Of a stretch of DNA of 64,000 nt, positions 22,801 through 35,495 are shown piece after piece. The stretch is from NCBI RefSeq assembly GCF_008831285.2, contig NC_045149.1, positions 22,946,535 through 23,010,534 of the forward strand, read 5' to 3'. The position numbers and the translations under genes were made by a program. Under the pieces are notes generated by a model that ran no database searches, was not told where the DNA came from, and saw only the letters and a program-made list of their open reading frames with translations. Each line of letters opens with the position of its first letter. The stretch's first letter is position 1. Source of the stretch: Nymphaea colorata. Taxonomy: Eukaryota > Streptophyta > Magnoliopsida > Nymphaeales > Nymphaeaceae.

Positions 22801-25800
22801 GGTTGGCTGTAAATGTAACTCCCTAACAACACGAACAAGTGCACAACAATGGATTTGAAATTGTAATGAGGATGAACAACATGAAAGATAAGTTATTACA
22901 ATAAAGAAGAAGTCTCGAGATACTCTTACCATTTTACGTGCCGCCTTAAAGCCGTATCCTAATGAATTAGAGGAAAACTAATTAAGTAGTGGTGGTTTTA
23001 TAAAAACGACAGTGGCGAGCCTTGCCTTCAATATTATCATGTGATGGTTTGGATTTTAACGCAGTTAAAAACAATATTTTTTTTGTAAATTATACATATT
23101 TATTAAAATCAGTATCACTTTTGTAACCATTTAATTTAAATGCACTTTGTATCAAATCTCTTAAGTGATTCTATTATAAATGAGTTATCTTTTTTTGTCT
23201 TTATTTTCTTTGTGTCTTTCGTTTTTTATCTATCTTTTGTGTGTTTTATTTTTTTTTGTTTATGTGTTTCTTATAACTACGAAATGTATTGAAAGGAATA
23301 TGAAAAATAGGCAAGTAGATTATCTGTCTTTTATCCTGCTTAATGTATTTTTAGATTTAAATGTTGAGAACATAAAATTTTTATTTACGAAGAAGCTGAC
23401 TCAATTCAATGTTTGTTTCCAGTTTTTCCTTTGTGCAAGCAACGTAGAGAAGGTTGGCTACAATTTTAACTCATTAACAACATGAACAAGTGCATGACAA
23501 TGGTTTTAATTGTACGTACCACTTAGAAGCCTTATTCTAATGAATTAAAGGAAGATAAAATTAAGTGGTGGTGGTTTTAAAGAAATGATATTGGCGAGCC
23601 TTGCCTTCTATATTATCACGTAATTATTTTTATTTTAATGTAGTTAGAAACAATATTTTTTTTTGTAAATTATACATATCTATCAAAATAAGTGCTCTTT
23701 GCACGAACAATACGAATCTCTTAAGTTGTTACTTTATCAATAGGTGAGTTCTCTTTTAGTTTTTTTTGTCTTTATTTTGTATGTGCCTTCGTTTTTTGTT
23801 TACGTTTTGTGTGTTGTTTTATTTTCTTTGTTTATCTGTGTTTTATGGTCAGCAGAAAATTGAAAGAGAAATGAAAAATAAACAAGTAGATTATCTGTCT
23901 CATATTCTGCTTAATGTAGAGATTTTTTTAGATTTAAATGTAGAAAAACATGCAGTGTTATTTACGAAGATGGATAAATATACGACAATGGATTTGAAAT
24001 TGTATTGAGAATGAATAACATAAAAACTAAAGTTATTATAGTGAAGAAGAAGTCTCGAGCTGTTACCATTCTACGTACTACCTAGAAGCCTTATTCTGAT
24101 TAATTAGAAGAAAATGAAATTAAGTGGTTGTAGTTTTATGTAAAACACGGTGGCAAACATTGCCTTCAATATTATCATGTAATTGTTTTGATTTAAGAAG
24201 ACGCTGACTCAAACAAATGTTTGTTTGCATTTCTCTTTTGTGTAAGCAACACATAAAAGGCTGGCTGTAAATTTAACTGCACAACAACATTAACAAATTC
24301 ACAACAATGAATTTTAAATTGCATTACCGATGGACAATATAAAAGATAAAGTTATTGTGTTAAAGAATAAGTCTCGAAATTCTATTAGCATTTTACGTAC
24401 CACCTAAAGGCCTTATTTTGATCAATTAGAGGAAAACCAAATTAAGTGGTAGTGGTTTTACAAAAACGATAGTGGCGATCATTGCCTCAATATCAATTGT
24501 TTGGATTTTAATGTAGTTAAAAACAATATTCTTTTGGGAATTGCACTCGTATCGCTTTTATAACCATTTAATTTTAAGTGCTTTTTGCACGAATAATACG
24601 ATTCTTTTGAGTGGTTTTATTACAAATAGGTGAGTTTACTTTTATTTTTTGTCTTTGTTTTTTATGTGCCCTTTGTTTTGTGTCTTTGCTTTGTGTGTTG
24701 TTTTATTTTATTTATTCATCTGTTTCTTCTGTCTATTAAAGACACTAAAAGATACATAAAAAATAGGCAAGTAGGTTATCTGCTTCTTATTCCGCTTAAT
24801 GTATAAAATTTTTCTAGATTTAAATGTGGAAAACATATAATTTTTATTTACGAAGAAGCTGACTAAATTCAATCTTTGTTTCGAGTTTTCCTTTGTGCAA
24901 TCAACGTATAGAAGGTCGACTGTAAATTTAACTTTGCAACAACATGAACAAGTGCACGACAATGAATTTGAAATTGCATTGACGATAGACAACATAAAAG
25001 TTAAAGTTATAGTGGTGAAAAATAAGTCTTGAGATATTGTTACAATTCTACGTACCACCTGGAAGCCTTATTCTGATGAATTAGAGAAAACTAAATTAAA
25101 CAATTTTGGTTTTATATAAACAACAGTGGCGCGCCTTGCCTTCAATATCATCATGTGATTGTTTTGATTTTAACGCAGTTAAAAATAATTTTTTTTTAAA
25201 TTGTACGTATCTGTCAAAACTAATCACTTTTGTAACCATTTAATTTAAATGTTCTTTGCATGAAAAGTATAAATCTCTTAAGTGGTTCCACTATAAAAAG
25301 GTGAGTTCTCTTTTAATTTTTTTTTGTTTTTGTTTCTTATGTGCCCTTCATTTTTTGTGTACATTTTGTGTCTTGTTTTATTTCCTTTGTTTAACTGTGA
25401 CACTGAAAGATACATGAAAAATAGACAACTGCCTCCTTTTCCGCTTAATGTAGAGAATTTTTTAGATTTAAATGTAGAGAACATAAAGTTTTTATTTGCG
25501 AAGAAGCTGACTCAATCGAATGTTTGTTTACACTTCACTTTTGTGCAAACAACATATAGAAGACTGATTGTAAATTTAACTCCCGAACAATAAAAAATAA
25601 GTGAACGACAATAGATTTGAAATTCCATTGACGATGAACAACATAAAAGATAAAGTTATTATGATGAAGAATAAGTCTCGAGATACTGTTACTATTCTAC
25701 GTACCACTTAGAAGTCTTATTCTGATTAATTAAAGAAAAACCAAATTAAGTGGTGGTGGTAGTTTTATATAAATGACAGTGGCGAGCCTTGCCTTCAATA

Positions 25801-26405
25801 TCATTATGTAATTGTTTTGATTTTGATGCATTTAAAAACATCAATGCTCTTTGCATGAACAATCCAAATCTCTTAAGCGGTTCCATTATAAATAAGTGAG
25901 TTCTCTTCTAATATTTTTTGTCTTTGTTTTTTATTTGCCCTTCGTTTTTTGTCTACGCGTTGTGTGTTGTTTTATTGTCTTTGTTTATCTGTTTCTTATG
26001 ACTAGCAAAGACACTGAAAGAGACATGAAAAATAATAAGTAGATTATCTACCTCCTATCTCGCTTAATGTAGAGAATTTTCTAGATTTAAATGTAAAGAA
26101 CATGGAGTTTTTATTTACGAAGAAACTGACTTAATCCAATGTTAGTTTGTACATCGCCTTTGTGTAAGCAACATATAGCATGCTGGCTGTAAATTGAACT
26201 CCTCAACAACATGAACAAGTGCATGACAATGAGTTTGGAATTGTATTGAAGATGAACAACATAAAAGATAAACTTATTGTAGTGAAGAAGAAGTCTTGAG
26301 ATACTGTTTCCATTCTATGTACCACCTGAAAGCCTTATTCTGATTAATTAGAAGAAAACCAAATTAAGTTGTGTTGGTTTTATAAAAATAATAGTGGTGA
26401 GCCTT
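19866..26405 (+). repeat. Degenerate tandem array of a ~650-680 bp B3-like gene unit
   Basis: The marker AAAGATAAAGTTATT or its variants recurs near 19,913, 20,591, 21,266, 22,886, 24,025, 24,352, 25,000, 25,648 and 26,267; further units lack it through internal deletions (about 21,700-22,500 and 23,500). Full units are about 620-680 bp. Each has (a) a TATAAATAGGTGAGT-like block, (b) about 115 bases of T-rich sequence ending TATGRCTAGCAGA, and (c) one continuous ancestral frame. The frame includes ERDMKNRQVDYL, NVENFLDLNVEN, FLFTKKLTQSNV, TPQQHEQVHDNGFEIAL, KKKSRDTVTILRTTWKPY and ENQIKWWWFYKNDSGEPC. Most copies carry stops or frameshifts; CAA-to-TAA at TPQQ is common, while the copies near 24,940 and 26,200 keep CAA. 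(b) with the donor-like AG/GTGAGT and acceptor-like TAG/CAG ends could be an intron. The coding part resembles a divergent plant B3 domain (KKLTxSDV at the start, a W-W-F strand near the end); that is weak. Confidence 0.85.
21852..22183 (+). other. Unrelated insert or replacement inside one array unit
   Basis: After KLTQPNIRFHLAFVH (about 21,803-21,850) the repeat is replaced by about 330 bases unlike any other unit. The repeat resumes at about 22,184 (GCAATATCATCATGTGATTG). The insert keeps an open frame to 22,054, including AFAEAKTWDSVQKLVNRD and ending KKAVKR. No family is recognised and no clear target duplication or terminal repeat is visible. Confidence 0.5.
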
Positions 26406-26520
26406 GCATTCTTATGAAAAAAAGTCCTTTGCCTAAAAGCCAGTTTTACGGCCTGCAATTCCAGAACAGAGAAGAGCTACAAGATGAAGCATCATCTTTG
26501 CTACACCTAGCTAAGTTTTT
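26030..26520 (+). pseudogene. Last array unit, with a unique C-terminal extension
   Basis: This unit follows the common frame (interrupted) to WFYKNNSGEPC and then, where all other units run into CLQYHHVIV, continues open through SPLPKSQFYGLQFQNREELQ to about 26,515. It may preserve the original end of the gene from which the array arose. There is no intact start or continuous frame upstream, so I call it a pseudogene. The B3-family assignment is an inference. Confidence 0.4.
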
Positions 26521-29500
26521 CCTTTTTTTTTTTTCTTTTTGTGTTGATTTTTTTTTCCGTCTCACCAATGTAGTAATTTCCTTTCGAATTTTCTTTTCCA
26601 CCCCCGCCCCCTTGTTAAGGCTTCTTGACACAACACAAAAATCCAAATAATTCGATTCCTTCGTGGGTAACTTAGGTTTTTTATTAATAAATATTTCTTG
26701 GAGTAACGACAAGGAAATGATACATATCGGGTTTGTACTAGTGGCTTGTGGGATGGTGGGATCGGGTTTTTTTCGAGTTGGCTGGAGAACAGTCACTTTT
26801 TTGAAATCTTTTCTTTAAAAGTTAAATAAGAAGAAAAAACCAACTTGGCTGGTGGGTTTTCTGAAACAGGGAGAAGAGAGCATTTGATGATGCAGCACAT
26901 GGTGTAGACGAAGACAAATAGAGGTAGCAGCGGCTGAAAATAGATAGAGAGAGAGAGGGAGAGAGAGAAGAGAAAGAGAGAGAGAGATGGTGGTGGCTGA
27001 TACAGAGACTGCATGATTCAAAAAGCGTGAAAAGAAATTGCAAATAAAGTTAAGGTGGAAAAACCAGTTTTAACGTCTTATTTTATTCTTGTATTCGAGG
27101 AGTTCTAAGCCTTGTTGTGATCATGATCAAAAGGAAAGCAACTGTAAAAGCCATAAATCTCAGAGCTGCATAACCAGTTCTGGGCTGAGGCAGAGAGGTA
27201 GACTCCCCTGTGGACAGGGTTGCATAGGTGCAAGGGAGCCCGTAAACAAGGCCAAACCCCCCTTAGTTGGTAATATGTCGAACACCGAGTCTTGGTTGCA
27301 GTGGTTGCAGTATTCCAAACTAAATGTCTTGTTAGGCTTATGGTTGTCTTTGTACAAAAAACTGGTTGCCTACCAGTTCTGCCCCGCCTGTTGTGCCAAC
27401 TCCTTTGGAAATACTTACCTCTAAATGGATGTAAGATCCTAAATTTATAAGACTCTAGATTGATTACCAATTTAAGGATATGAAATCTTAAAAAATTATA
27501 CTATAAAAGTGTAAACTTTTTAAACTTGAAGTCCCTGGATCTTTAAGTCAAACTCCTCTTCCCTTTCACTTGAGCAAGGTTCTTAATAAGCGGCACAAGT
27601 CTGAGATCCATTATTTTTTAAAATTGTCGTATCCCTGATTTGAGATACCCCGGAAACAAATGAAGCTTAAGTTGGTGCTTATCAAAGCCAACTCCTTCTA
27701 AGTAAGAAGCAAGTACAAATCTTTGACTTCAACTTTTGATAAAACAAGATCGTAAGAGTCTCTCTACATAAATTCTCTTGGTTCGGCCACAGTTAGACAT
27801 GGGCTCGGTCCATGACGTAAGTTGACCGGCTTCACCTGACTCAGACTTCAGCCAGGCCTCCCGCCCATCAAAGGGGGACCCTATGACCAGAGCTACATGA
27901 GGGCTGGCATGAGCCACTGCCTATATCAAGCCCTTCTAAAATCTCCTTAGGATTATGCTTGAGATGGGTCAAGCCACATGCCATACCCACACTAGACTCG
28001 GGTCGGTCCGCTAGAAAATTCTTGGCTCCACTATTGCCTATGGTCCTTCTTGGAAATGAGCCTGATACATTTTCTTGACAGTACTATGCCAGTGTGATTG
28101 AGATGACCTTACCTAAAAGTTGAGGAGTTTCTTTCATGTCACTGCCCCATGGAGATATCCCTTTAATTAGCCCTCAATCTGGGTCAGGGCCTTATTGTAG
28201 GTTAGGGATCCTAACGAAAAAATAGTGACAAGGAATCGATCATTATCTTTTATCATTGTACATGACAAAGGCAGTAGAATAATATACTCTATATGTTCCA
28301 TTTTAAAAGATATGAGGCATCTTTAGTTGAATTTTAGATTCATAGAGATTACTAGAACAAGCTGATGGAATCGCTTGAGACACAGAGAAAATAGAGATCT
28401 AATTGAACCATGTTTGACTTGTGGTGAAGGAAGACGGCTTTAATAGCTTCAGTTGGGGCAAGTGGGGTAGACACATATGAGCTTGTGTGGGCAATTGCCC
28501 TCAAGACCCAGATTAATTCTATGTCTATATATTAGTGGTGCACAATTATCTGCTTACCCATTTACTTATCTACTTATTGATGCTCCTCAACAAGTTGCAG
28601 AGCCAGATTTTTTTTTACTGAGCCATACTATTTCAGAACTTCTCATTCCTTAAGTGGCACCAGCATATATAAATAAGCAAATGTTTGAAGGCACCTGTAT
28701 GAAAATAAAGAAAAAATTGCGGGGCTAGTGAGGACAGTTGCCTATACCATCTAATACGTAGCTTCACTACCATCTTCAACCAACCATTTACTTTTTGAAG
28801 GGTCAGCCTGCCTACTCCTCAGCTAAGAATTTCTAGCTCCGCCACTTGTTGGGGAGTCCGAGTTGCAAGGAGAAATGGGCATGTAGGGTAGTTGAGAATT
28901 GTCGGGTCGGTTCCAAAGAGACTGGATCCACTGTTGAAAATAGACTGTTCCGTGTGGTCAGTTGCCCGCACATGCCCACACCTGGCCAACTCTGCAGCTG
29001 GATGTGGTTCAAGCTGCATCAAAAACTCTTCTCTTTTGCTTCTTTCAGTAGTAATGAATTGGCATATTTTTTCATTAATGGGAATTGATACAGATATTAC
29101 TTCATTTTGGAAACCTCTATCTCACCATAGCCTATGTTTGTTTTGACTCATCTCTCAATCTTTTCAGTCCAGCCAAAGCTAAGACTATAATTTGGACGCC
29201 AATTTTGACTGCATTTTGGATATTGTTTTGTTGTTTTTTTACACTTGGCAACAAAGGTATAGAAAGTTCGGATCCACGACAGGAAAATATGTCCAATTCT
29301 GCCTCAGAATCGAACCCAACGCAGCCAAAAGTATGACAAAATGTTCATACTAGATCCCACCCATTTACTACCTTCTTTGGGAGACAGATTGAGTTTTTAG
29401 GGTATCAGGGCAACAAGCTAAAATTAGGAGCTACCTTTTTACTTTAGGGTTCTAAAAAGAACAAGAGACTACTATAAAAAAATAACAGAAAATAATACAA

Positions 29501-30237
29501 CCAAATAAAAACACAGATAAACGTAAGGAGTGCTCCGAGTGAGCAAGAAGTTAACAATTTAGGGCTCGAAGACTACCTAAGGCTTTTCATTTTTTTTTAT
29601 CTCTAGGTTCCTGGGTTGTGTTGGGACTTGGTTGGAGTACGGTACATCGTTCAACTTGAGTGTCATGATCCCACCTTTTACGGTCCATAAAAATAACATT
29701 TATAAAAATCAAATAAGCAACGCGCCTTTTATGCCCCTGCTGTCTAACCAGCTAATGCTGAACTGACTTAGTTTATAGGGAAAAGAATAGAGTTGAGATA
29801 TGGACCAAAGGAAGAGTTGTTGAAACTCATACGAATGAACGGAAAAAGGACACATGGATGCCGAAGACCTTCTCGGTGTAAAGTCATGCCAATTATTGAA
29901 GTAATTTTCTTTTGAAAACTGTTCAACACCTTTTAGTGCATATCCCTTTGTCCTTTTGAGAAACTTGTTGGCCATTTTCATTAATATTTTGAATGTTCTC
30001 TCACTATTGGATAATTTGGATTCATATAAGGCGTGAGAGAACACAAGAACTTGGCCATTGAATGGAGAAATTTTTTTCATTTTTAATTCGATAATCAAGT
30101 TATAAAATCCTAAATTTTGTCTTGGCTTCTTATATATGTTTTGATAGAAATTTTGCTGTCGGAAAGGCTTACTTAGCTAGCAGCACGGTTAGAAATAAAT
30201 AAAGGCATATTTAAAAATGGGTTTTTTCATTCAATGA
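26521..30237. other. Intergenic, no gene supported
   Basis: It holds a GA-rich simple repeat near 26,940-26,990, which makes the low-complexity Ser/Leu frames on the minus strand. It also holds GC-richer patches around 27,780-28,050 and 28,480-29,010 with motifs such as GTGGGCAATTGCCC and GCTCCGCCACTTG that look like eroded transposon sequence. Open frames of up to 129 codons occur (27,105-27,470 and 29,709-30,098, minus strand) without a recognisable domain. Confidence 0.5.
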
Positions 30238-30240
30238 TTA

Positions 30241-30570
30241 AGGGTGTGTCTGGTTTGGATGACAGTGGAATCTAGGTTTGTACAAAACGATATGCTTTCA
30301 AAAGGGCAAAGATAATTGAGTAAGGGTGTTTGCTTACCTTCGGATTTAAAATTCATGGATTTGATGTCGCATGCTTTTGGAGATGTAGTTGAAGGTCTAA
30401 GACAATATTCATGGTTTACCAAACTAACGGTCTTGTGTCAGACCAAAGATCCGCATTTGAAATTCATATTTTACTTTTTACATTGAGAAAAAAGTTAAAT
30501 TTAAATTAGAATGGGATCAAGAGCTTCCAAATCTGGAATGTTTTAGACCCAAGGGCAATCAAATGCCCCC
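30241..30570. mobile_element. Tourist-like miniature element
   Basis: About 330 bases are flanked by TTA on both sides (30,238-30,240 and 30,571-30,573). The imperfect inverted ends are AGGGTGTGTCTGGTTTGG on the left and GGGGGCATTTGATTGCCC read from the right. The TTA duplication and GGG...TTTGRTT ends fit PIF/Harbinger-derived Tourist elements. The interior is non-coding. Confidence 0.45.
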
Positions 30571-30573
30571 TTA

Positions 30574-32394
30574 ATGGGTTCTTCCAGCACATGCTTTTAA
30601 AAAAATATATATTGATTTAAATTCTCTTAAAATTCATAAGAAAAATGTAGACAAGCTCCCCCCAAAATTGTAAAGAATATCAGTTCTTTTCCAGGCACGA
30701 TCACTAAATGGTCTAGTTTGCAGAAGATTCGTCATTAAAAAAAGAAAAATAAGCATTTTTTATTATTTTAGATATTTATTGGAGTGTCCATCTATGTTCA
30801 ACTTTTTTTTTTCTTTATTTGTTAATTAGGTAGCATTGAAAGACATGTATAAATTTGAAAAAATCAATATGAATGTCTATTAAATGCATCTGGGGATCCG
30901 AATCTAAGCATGCTTGGGATATTCCATGAACATGTTCTAAATAATCTATTGCAAAGTGCATGCCACTTTTACAGGAAGGAAAAAAACAAAGAAAACGTTT
31001 AGGAGATAACTATTTATTAATTTCAAAAACTTACTTTAAATTTTTCTAAAAAGACTTTCTTCAAAGAGCCTGAGCTTGACAGTTTAGTCTCTTTATTATC
31101 CTTTTGAGTTTTCTACCTCCCAAAAGAAGGTTGAAGCTCTCACCCAATCTCTTATCCTATCAAGATGTAAGAGATTATTTTTAATAAAAATATACAATTT
31201 GATTAAAAAATTATTTTTACATTACTTACATGCACAGACATTGGAGAAATTCAGAATGAGATCCTATTCCATGTATTACTTTTTTAAATAGGAAATTATT
31301 TTAGATATTTCCAGCAAAATTATGTCAAACAGAGATGGTAATAAACCTCGATTTTCTTCGGCTGCAAGATTTGGACTGGTTGACAAATATTATAATTTTC
31401 ATCGTCATCAGACTTATCCGATCATATGGGGCTCCAATTTGCACGTTTCGTGCACTCATTTATAAAGATAGTTTACTTAATTGTCACACTAATGAATAAT
31501 TTTAATTACTAACGTGCATTGATTAATAATAAAGGTATGAGCTTGGGATTTGGTGCATATTAATTATTTGATACATATATTTTTTGATTCACGCATGTAC
31601 ATTATTTGAACCATATCACCTGAATGATGATATAGGTTGGCATAGGTTGTACATAAAATCATCATAATAGCAGGTGGTACAGATCAGAAAATGAATAGAG
31701 TGACTTAAATGAAGGAAAAATTAAAGATGAGAGAGAAAACATAGAGACATAAAGATGTAAGAAGACATGGCCAGGTTATGTCATTTTTTCTTATTTTAGT
31801 TCAATAGATTAATACATGGGGCATTTAATATACCCAGAATCATGAAATTTTTGAATCTAAATTCTCATTTTTTTAAGAAATATGGAATTAGTAAACAAAC
31901 AGGGCATTTTGTTTCCGAAGCTTGGAAATTGAAACTTGGGATTTTGATTCCTTTCCAGTTTGACGATGAGTTATGATTCTCGAATTTCGATTCTCGCATC
32001 CAAATTCTACCTCCTAAAGGAAATCCCTCCAACACATAACAAATAAAAATTTCACGAATAAAACAAAAAGCCCACTTGTTTATTAAAGGATTCTATCTAT
32101 ATACTATACAATTGAAAATCTGCAATGTTCTTGAATATTAGAGATGTCAATATATCGGATCCGGACTGGATATCTGACTGAATTGCTTTAAAAAAAGTCA
32201 TACAACATGGGTGGGTGGGCAAGAAAATTTATGGAGGGGGCTGGGGCTTATTATGTTTTATAAAAGGAAGAACATTCTAGCGGGGCTTGTTGTCTTAACA
32301 AAAAATATCGTTATATGAAAACATATAAAATTTTTAAGAACCTTAGGGTCTACCAGATTCTCATGCCATATGAATGATAAATACAATAAGCAAC

Positions 32395-32461
<67 letters not shown>

Positions 32462-32834
32462 AAGGCAATTTGCACATGACTCAACTTTAAGGGACCTACA
32501 TCCATTTAAGAAAAACGCTTAAGCATTCTCTTCAAGCTTAATTTACTTTCATTTAGTGATTGAATTAATTACATATCTATAGATGATAAGGACATAACTA
32601 ATAGGAAATGGATCGGCTAACTGATATAATAAGCATCTTAAGGAGGATAAGGATGAGGGAGTTCTTTGCTTTCTCCGAGACAAAGACCAGATAAATTCTT
32701 TGCCTTCGCATCTCAAACAAACTAAATGTGTAATCTTCCTCGATTCTCTCTTCATTTGTCGTAGATTTTAGCACCGGTTGCCTTGAGAAACCAGGACGAA
32801 GCAAAACTTTATTTTATTTAAAATTAATTTCACA

Positions 32835-32867
<33 letters not shown>

Positions 32868-35027
32868 CACACACATACATAATCATTTATTTCTAATGCT
32901 AATATGTAAAGTATATATATTTCAAAATTTCAGCTGACCTTGTTCTTAAATATTTAACTTGCAATATTTTGGAAATATTATAACCAAGCATTCAATTTTG
33001 AGTTGGGTCAAATATTCTGAAAAAATCCAACCCATTGGCACACTTACAATACCCTAAAAGCAACAAAGTTCCCAAGAAAAGGTTCATGCTAGATGATGTT
33101 TGATTTAGAACTTGAGCCCATCTAGTGTATTGAAATTGTTCAAGTTTTTTCGAATATTGAAATTTATTTTTACTTTTTTTTTAAATTTAATATTTTGTAT
33201 CATTTGGGCTAGAAGTTTTCAAGAAAAAGAATTTTTCAACATCCAACATGTTTCCAAATGTCCATTTAAAACCCTTACTGGGATTAGCCTGATAAGGTTA
33301 AACTTTGTTGATATTGTTAAAGAAGGGTCACACACTCCAAAAAAAAAAAGAAAAAGAAAGAAAGAGCGGATAAGAAGAAATCTCTTGTAGTCTCATTGGG
33401 AAGTAGGTTCAAACTTACTTTTCATATATAGTTCACTTTGTTGCTTAATGTAGAAGTTGCTATCTTATAGTTATGATCAATAAGTCCCTTTCTTAAATGC
33501 CTAACAGTCATTCCTATATATAACTACTCATCTCCAATTTTGGTGCTAATTAGGTTAACTTTTTGGGTGTGTGTAGATATAGTGAAGTGCAATTCACTCT
33601 ACCATAATATTTTAGATATGAGTGCCTTTCCCATAAAACTAACTCTATGTCTATGTCCCATTTTTAAAACATAGGGGAAGAACTAATAACATGTTACTTT
33701 GAGCCATAAATCTGGCTAGTTGAGGATCAATAGACAGTCAACTATGAGCAAGATAAGATCTCTTAATAGTAAGAGTAAGAGGACAAACTTGTGGATTGGT
33801 TGTAAATATTGGTCACATGGAAAATTTTATTTGGCAAATTTCAATTGTTTAGGGTTTAGGAACAAAAAAGATTCAAGTTTGTGTAGAGAGCATTTAACAA
33901 GAGAAACAATATGTGAGTGTTTAATGTGCCTGCCCGAACGATCGGGACAAATGCATAGAATATAGAGTTCTGGTATTTCATTAATTTTTTTGAAGCAGAT
34001 TCATGAAACACTTATATATTGTTCCTCTTACTAAGTGCTCCCATAGTTTAGGAAAAGTTTATGCATTTGGTGAAGCTTTGGGACTTCATGTACATGACTT
34101 GAAAAGATTCATGGACCCGAGGGATGTACTATAGCGAGTATGATTGGCAGGAGATAAAGTCCTTCATCTTAGTTCGATTCCTGTAAATGCTATGCCTTTT
34201 TTGTCAAAGAGGCGGGAGCATGATACGAAATTGATCACACATTGGGCCTACACCAACACAGATGAAGGGGGGCTTCGGCACTTTTTCCGGGTAACAGCGT
34301 AAAATATTCTTAAGCTAATTTGGATTGGTAGCATAAAATATTCTTTTAGTTCATTCCGGATTCATATCAGCTAAATGCATAAAAAATTTGGGTCTTGATA
34401 AAAAAAAAAAATTTGAGGTGCTTGTTGTGATCTGCGAATCTCTCAAACATGGGATCTAAGATTTTTGATGAAATATGTGGACTTTAGATCTTACGATCTA
34501 AAATCCCAAGATCTAAAATCGAAGGCATGGGAACACAATCATGGTAAAGGCAAACAGAGGTATAGTATAGAAGGGCGCTTATGGCAAGTGAAGGAGAGGA
34601 GAAGATAATGAGACAACAGGGTATCCTTGCAGATATCCGATTCTAAAACGTATCAGAAATTAATAAATACTAATGCGCGTTGCCAACAGAAACCAGTTCA
34701 AAATAAACATTAGTTATTTGTCATTATTTTATTATGTTTTATTAATACACTTGCCGATACAAAAGCTGTATAGTATCGGCCAATATTCTAAAAGAGTTAT
34801 GTCCTTTCCTTATCTTACTACCACACCAACCTCAGGGAGTTACCGTTACTAAAATCCGATTCACGATTCGCCGATTCAGGTAAATGGGTAATGAATTGGC
34901 TAACAATACTGAAAAGTTCATTTTCTCAAATATACTAAAACTGAATTTCCTACTTGACACATAGAGGTATCTTGACTACCTCTTCCTCCCTTCGTTCATC
35001 CCGTCCATAAAGTATAAAATTGTTTCG
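30574..35027. other. Intergenic, no gene supported
   Basis: AT-rich DNA with a TA microsatellite at 32,398-32,459, a second TA/CA microsatellite at about 32,838-32,874 and many A/T runs. Short open frames (for example 33,112-33,390 and 33,720-33,965) end without any domain or splice context. Confidence 0.55.
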
Positions 35028-35495
35028 GAACCTGAATGCAAAGGTAGATAATCGTCAACTAAAGTGTCATGCATTTACTGTTTACAGTTGAAAAAAAAGA
35101 GCATACATTAGACTAACGACTTTTACCAACTCGATTAGTTCCTCGAAACAATTTATGATACTCTTGAATCAGTCACTAAAATGAATTAATTTGCGAACTT
35201 GGATGCAAAACAAGATAATCGTCAACTAAAGTGTTATGCATCCATTATTTGCAGTTGAAAAAAACTGCATGGACGAGACTGACGACTTTCACCTGCTCGA
35301 ACAATTCTTCAAAACACTTTACAATACTCTTGAATCAGTAACCAAAATGAATTTATTTGTGAACTTGGATGCAAAGCTAGATTATCGTCCGGTGTCGTGC
35401 ATCCGAAAAGAATAGCATCCACGAAAGTGACTGCTTTCACCAGCTCGACATTTATGATACTCTTGAATCAATCACTAAAATGAATTAATTTGTCT
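35028..35495. repeat. Three-copy tandem repeat of ~167 bp
   Basis: Units begin at 35,028 (GAACCTGAATGCAAAGGTAG), 35,195 (GAACTTGGATGCAAAACAAG) and 35,361 (GAACTTGGATGCAAAGCTAG). Each runs through ATAATCGTCAACTAAAGTG, an ACGACTTTCACC block and ATACTCTTGAATCAGTCACTAAAATGAAT. The third unit is about 30 bases shorter. Divergence is roughly 15-20 percent by eye. No coding frame runs through it. Confidence 0.9.

Noticed and set aside
19866..26405. CRISPR-like array
   Set aside because: The units are ~650 bp with decayed coding sequence in a plant genome; no short repeat-spacer structure.
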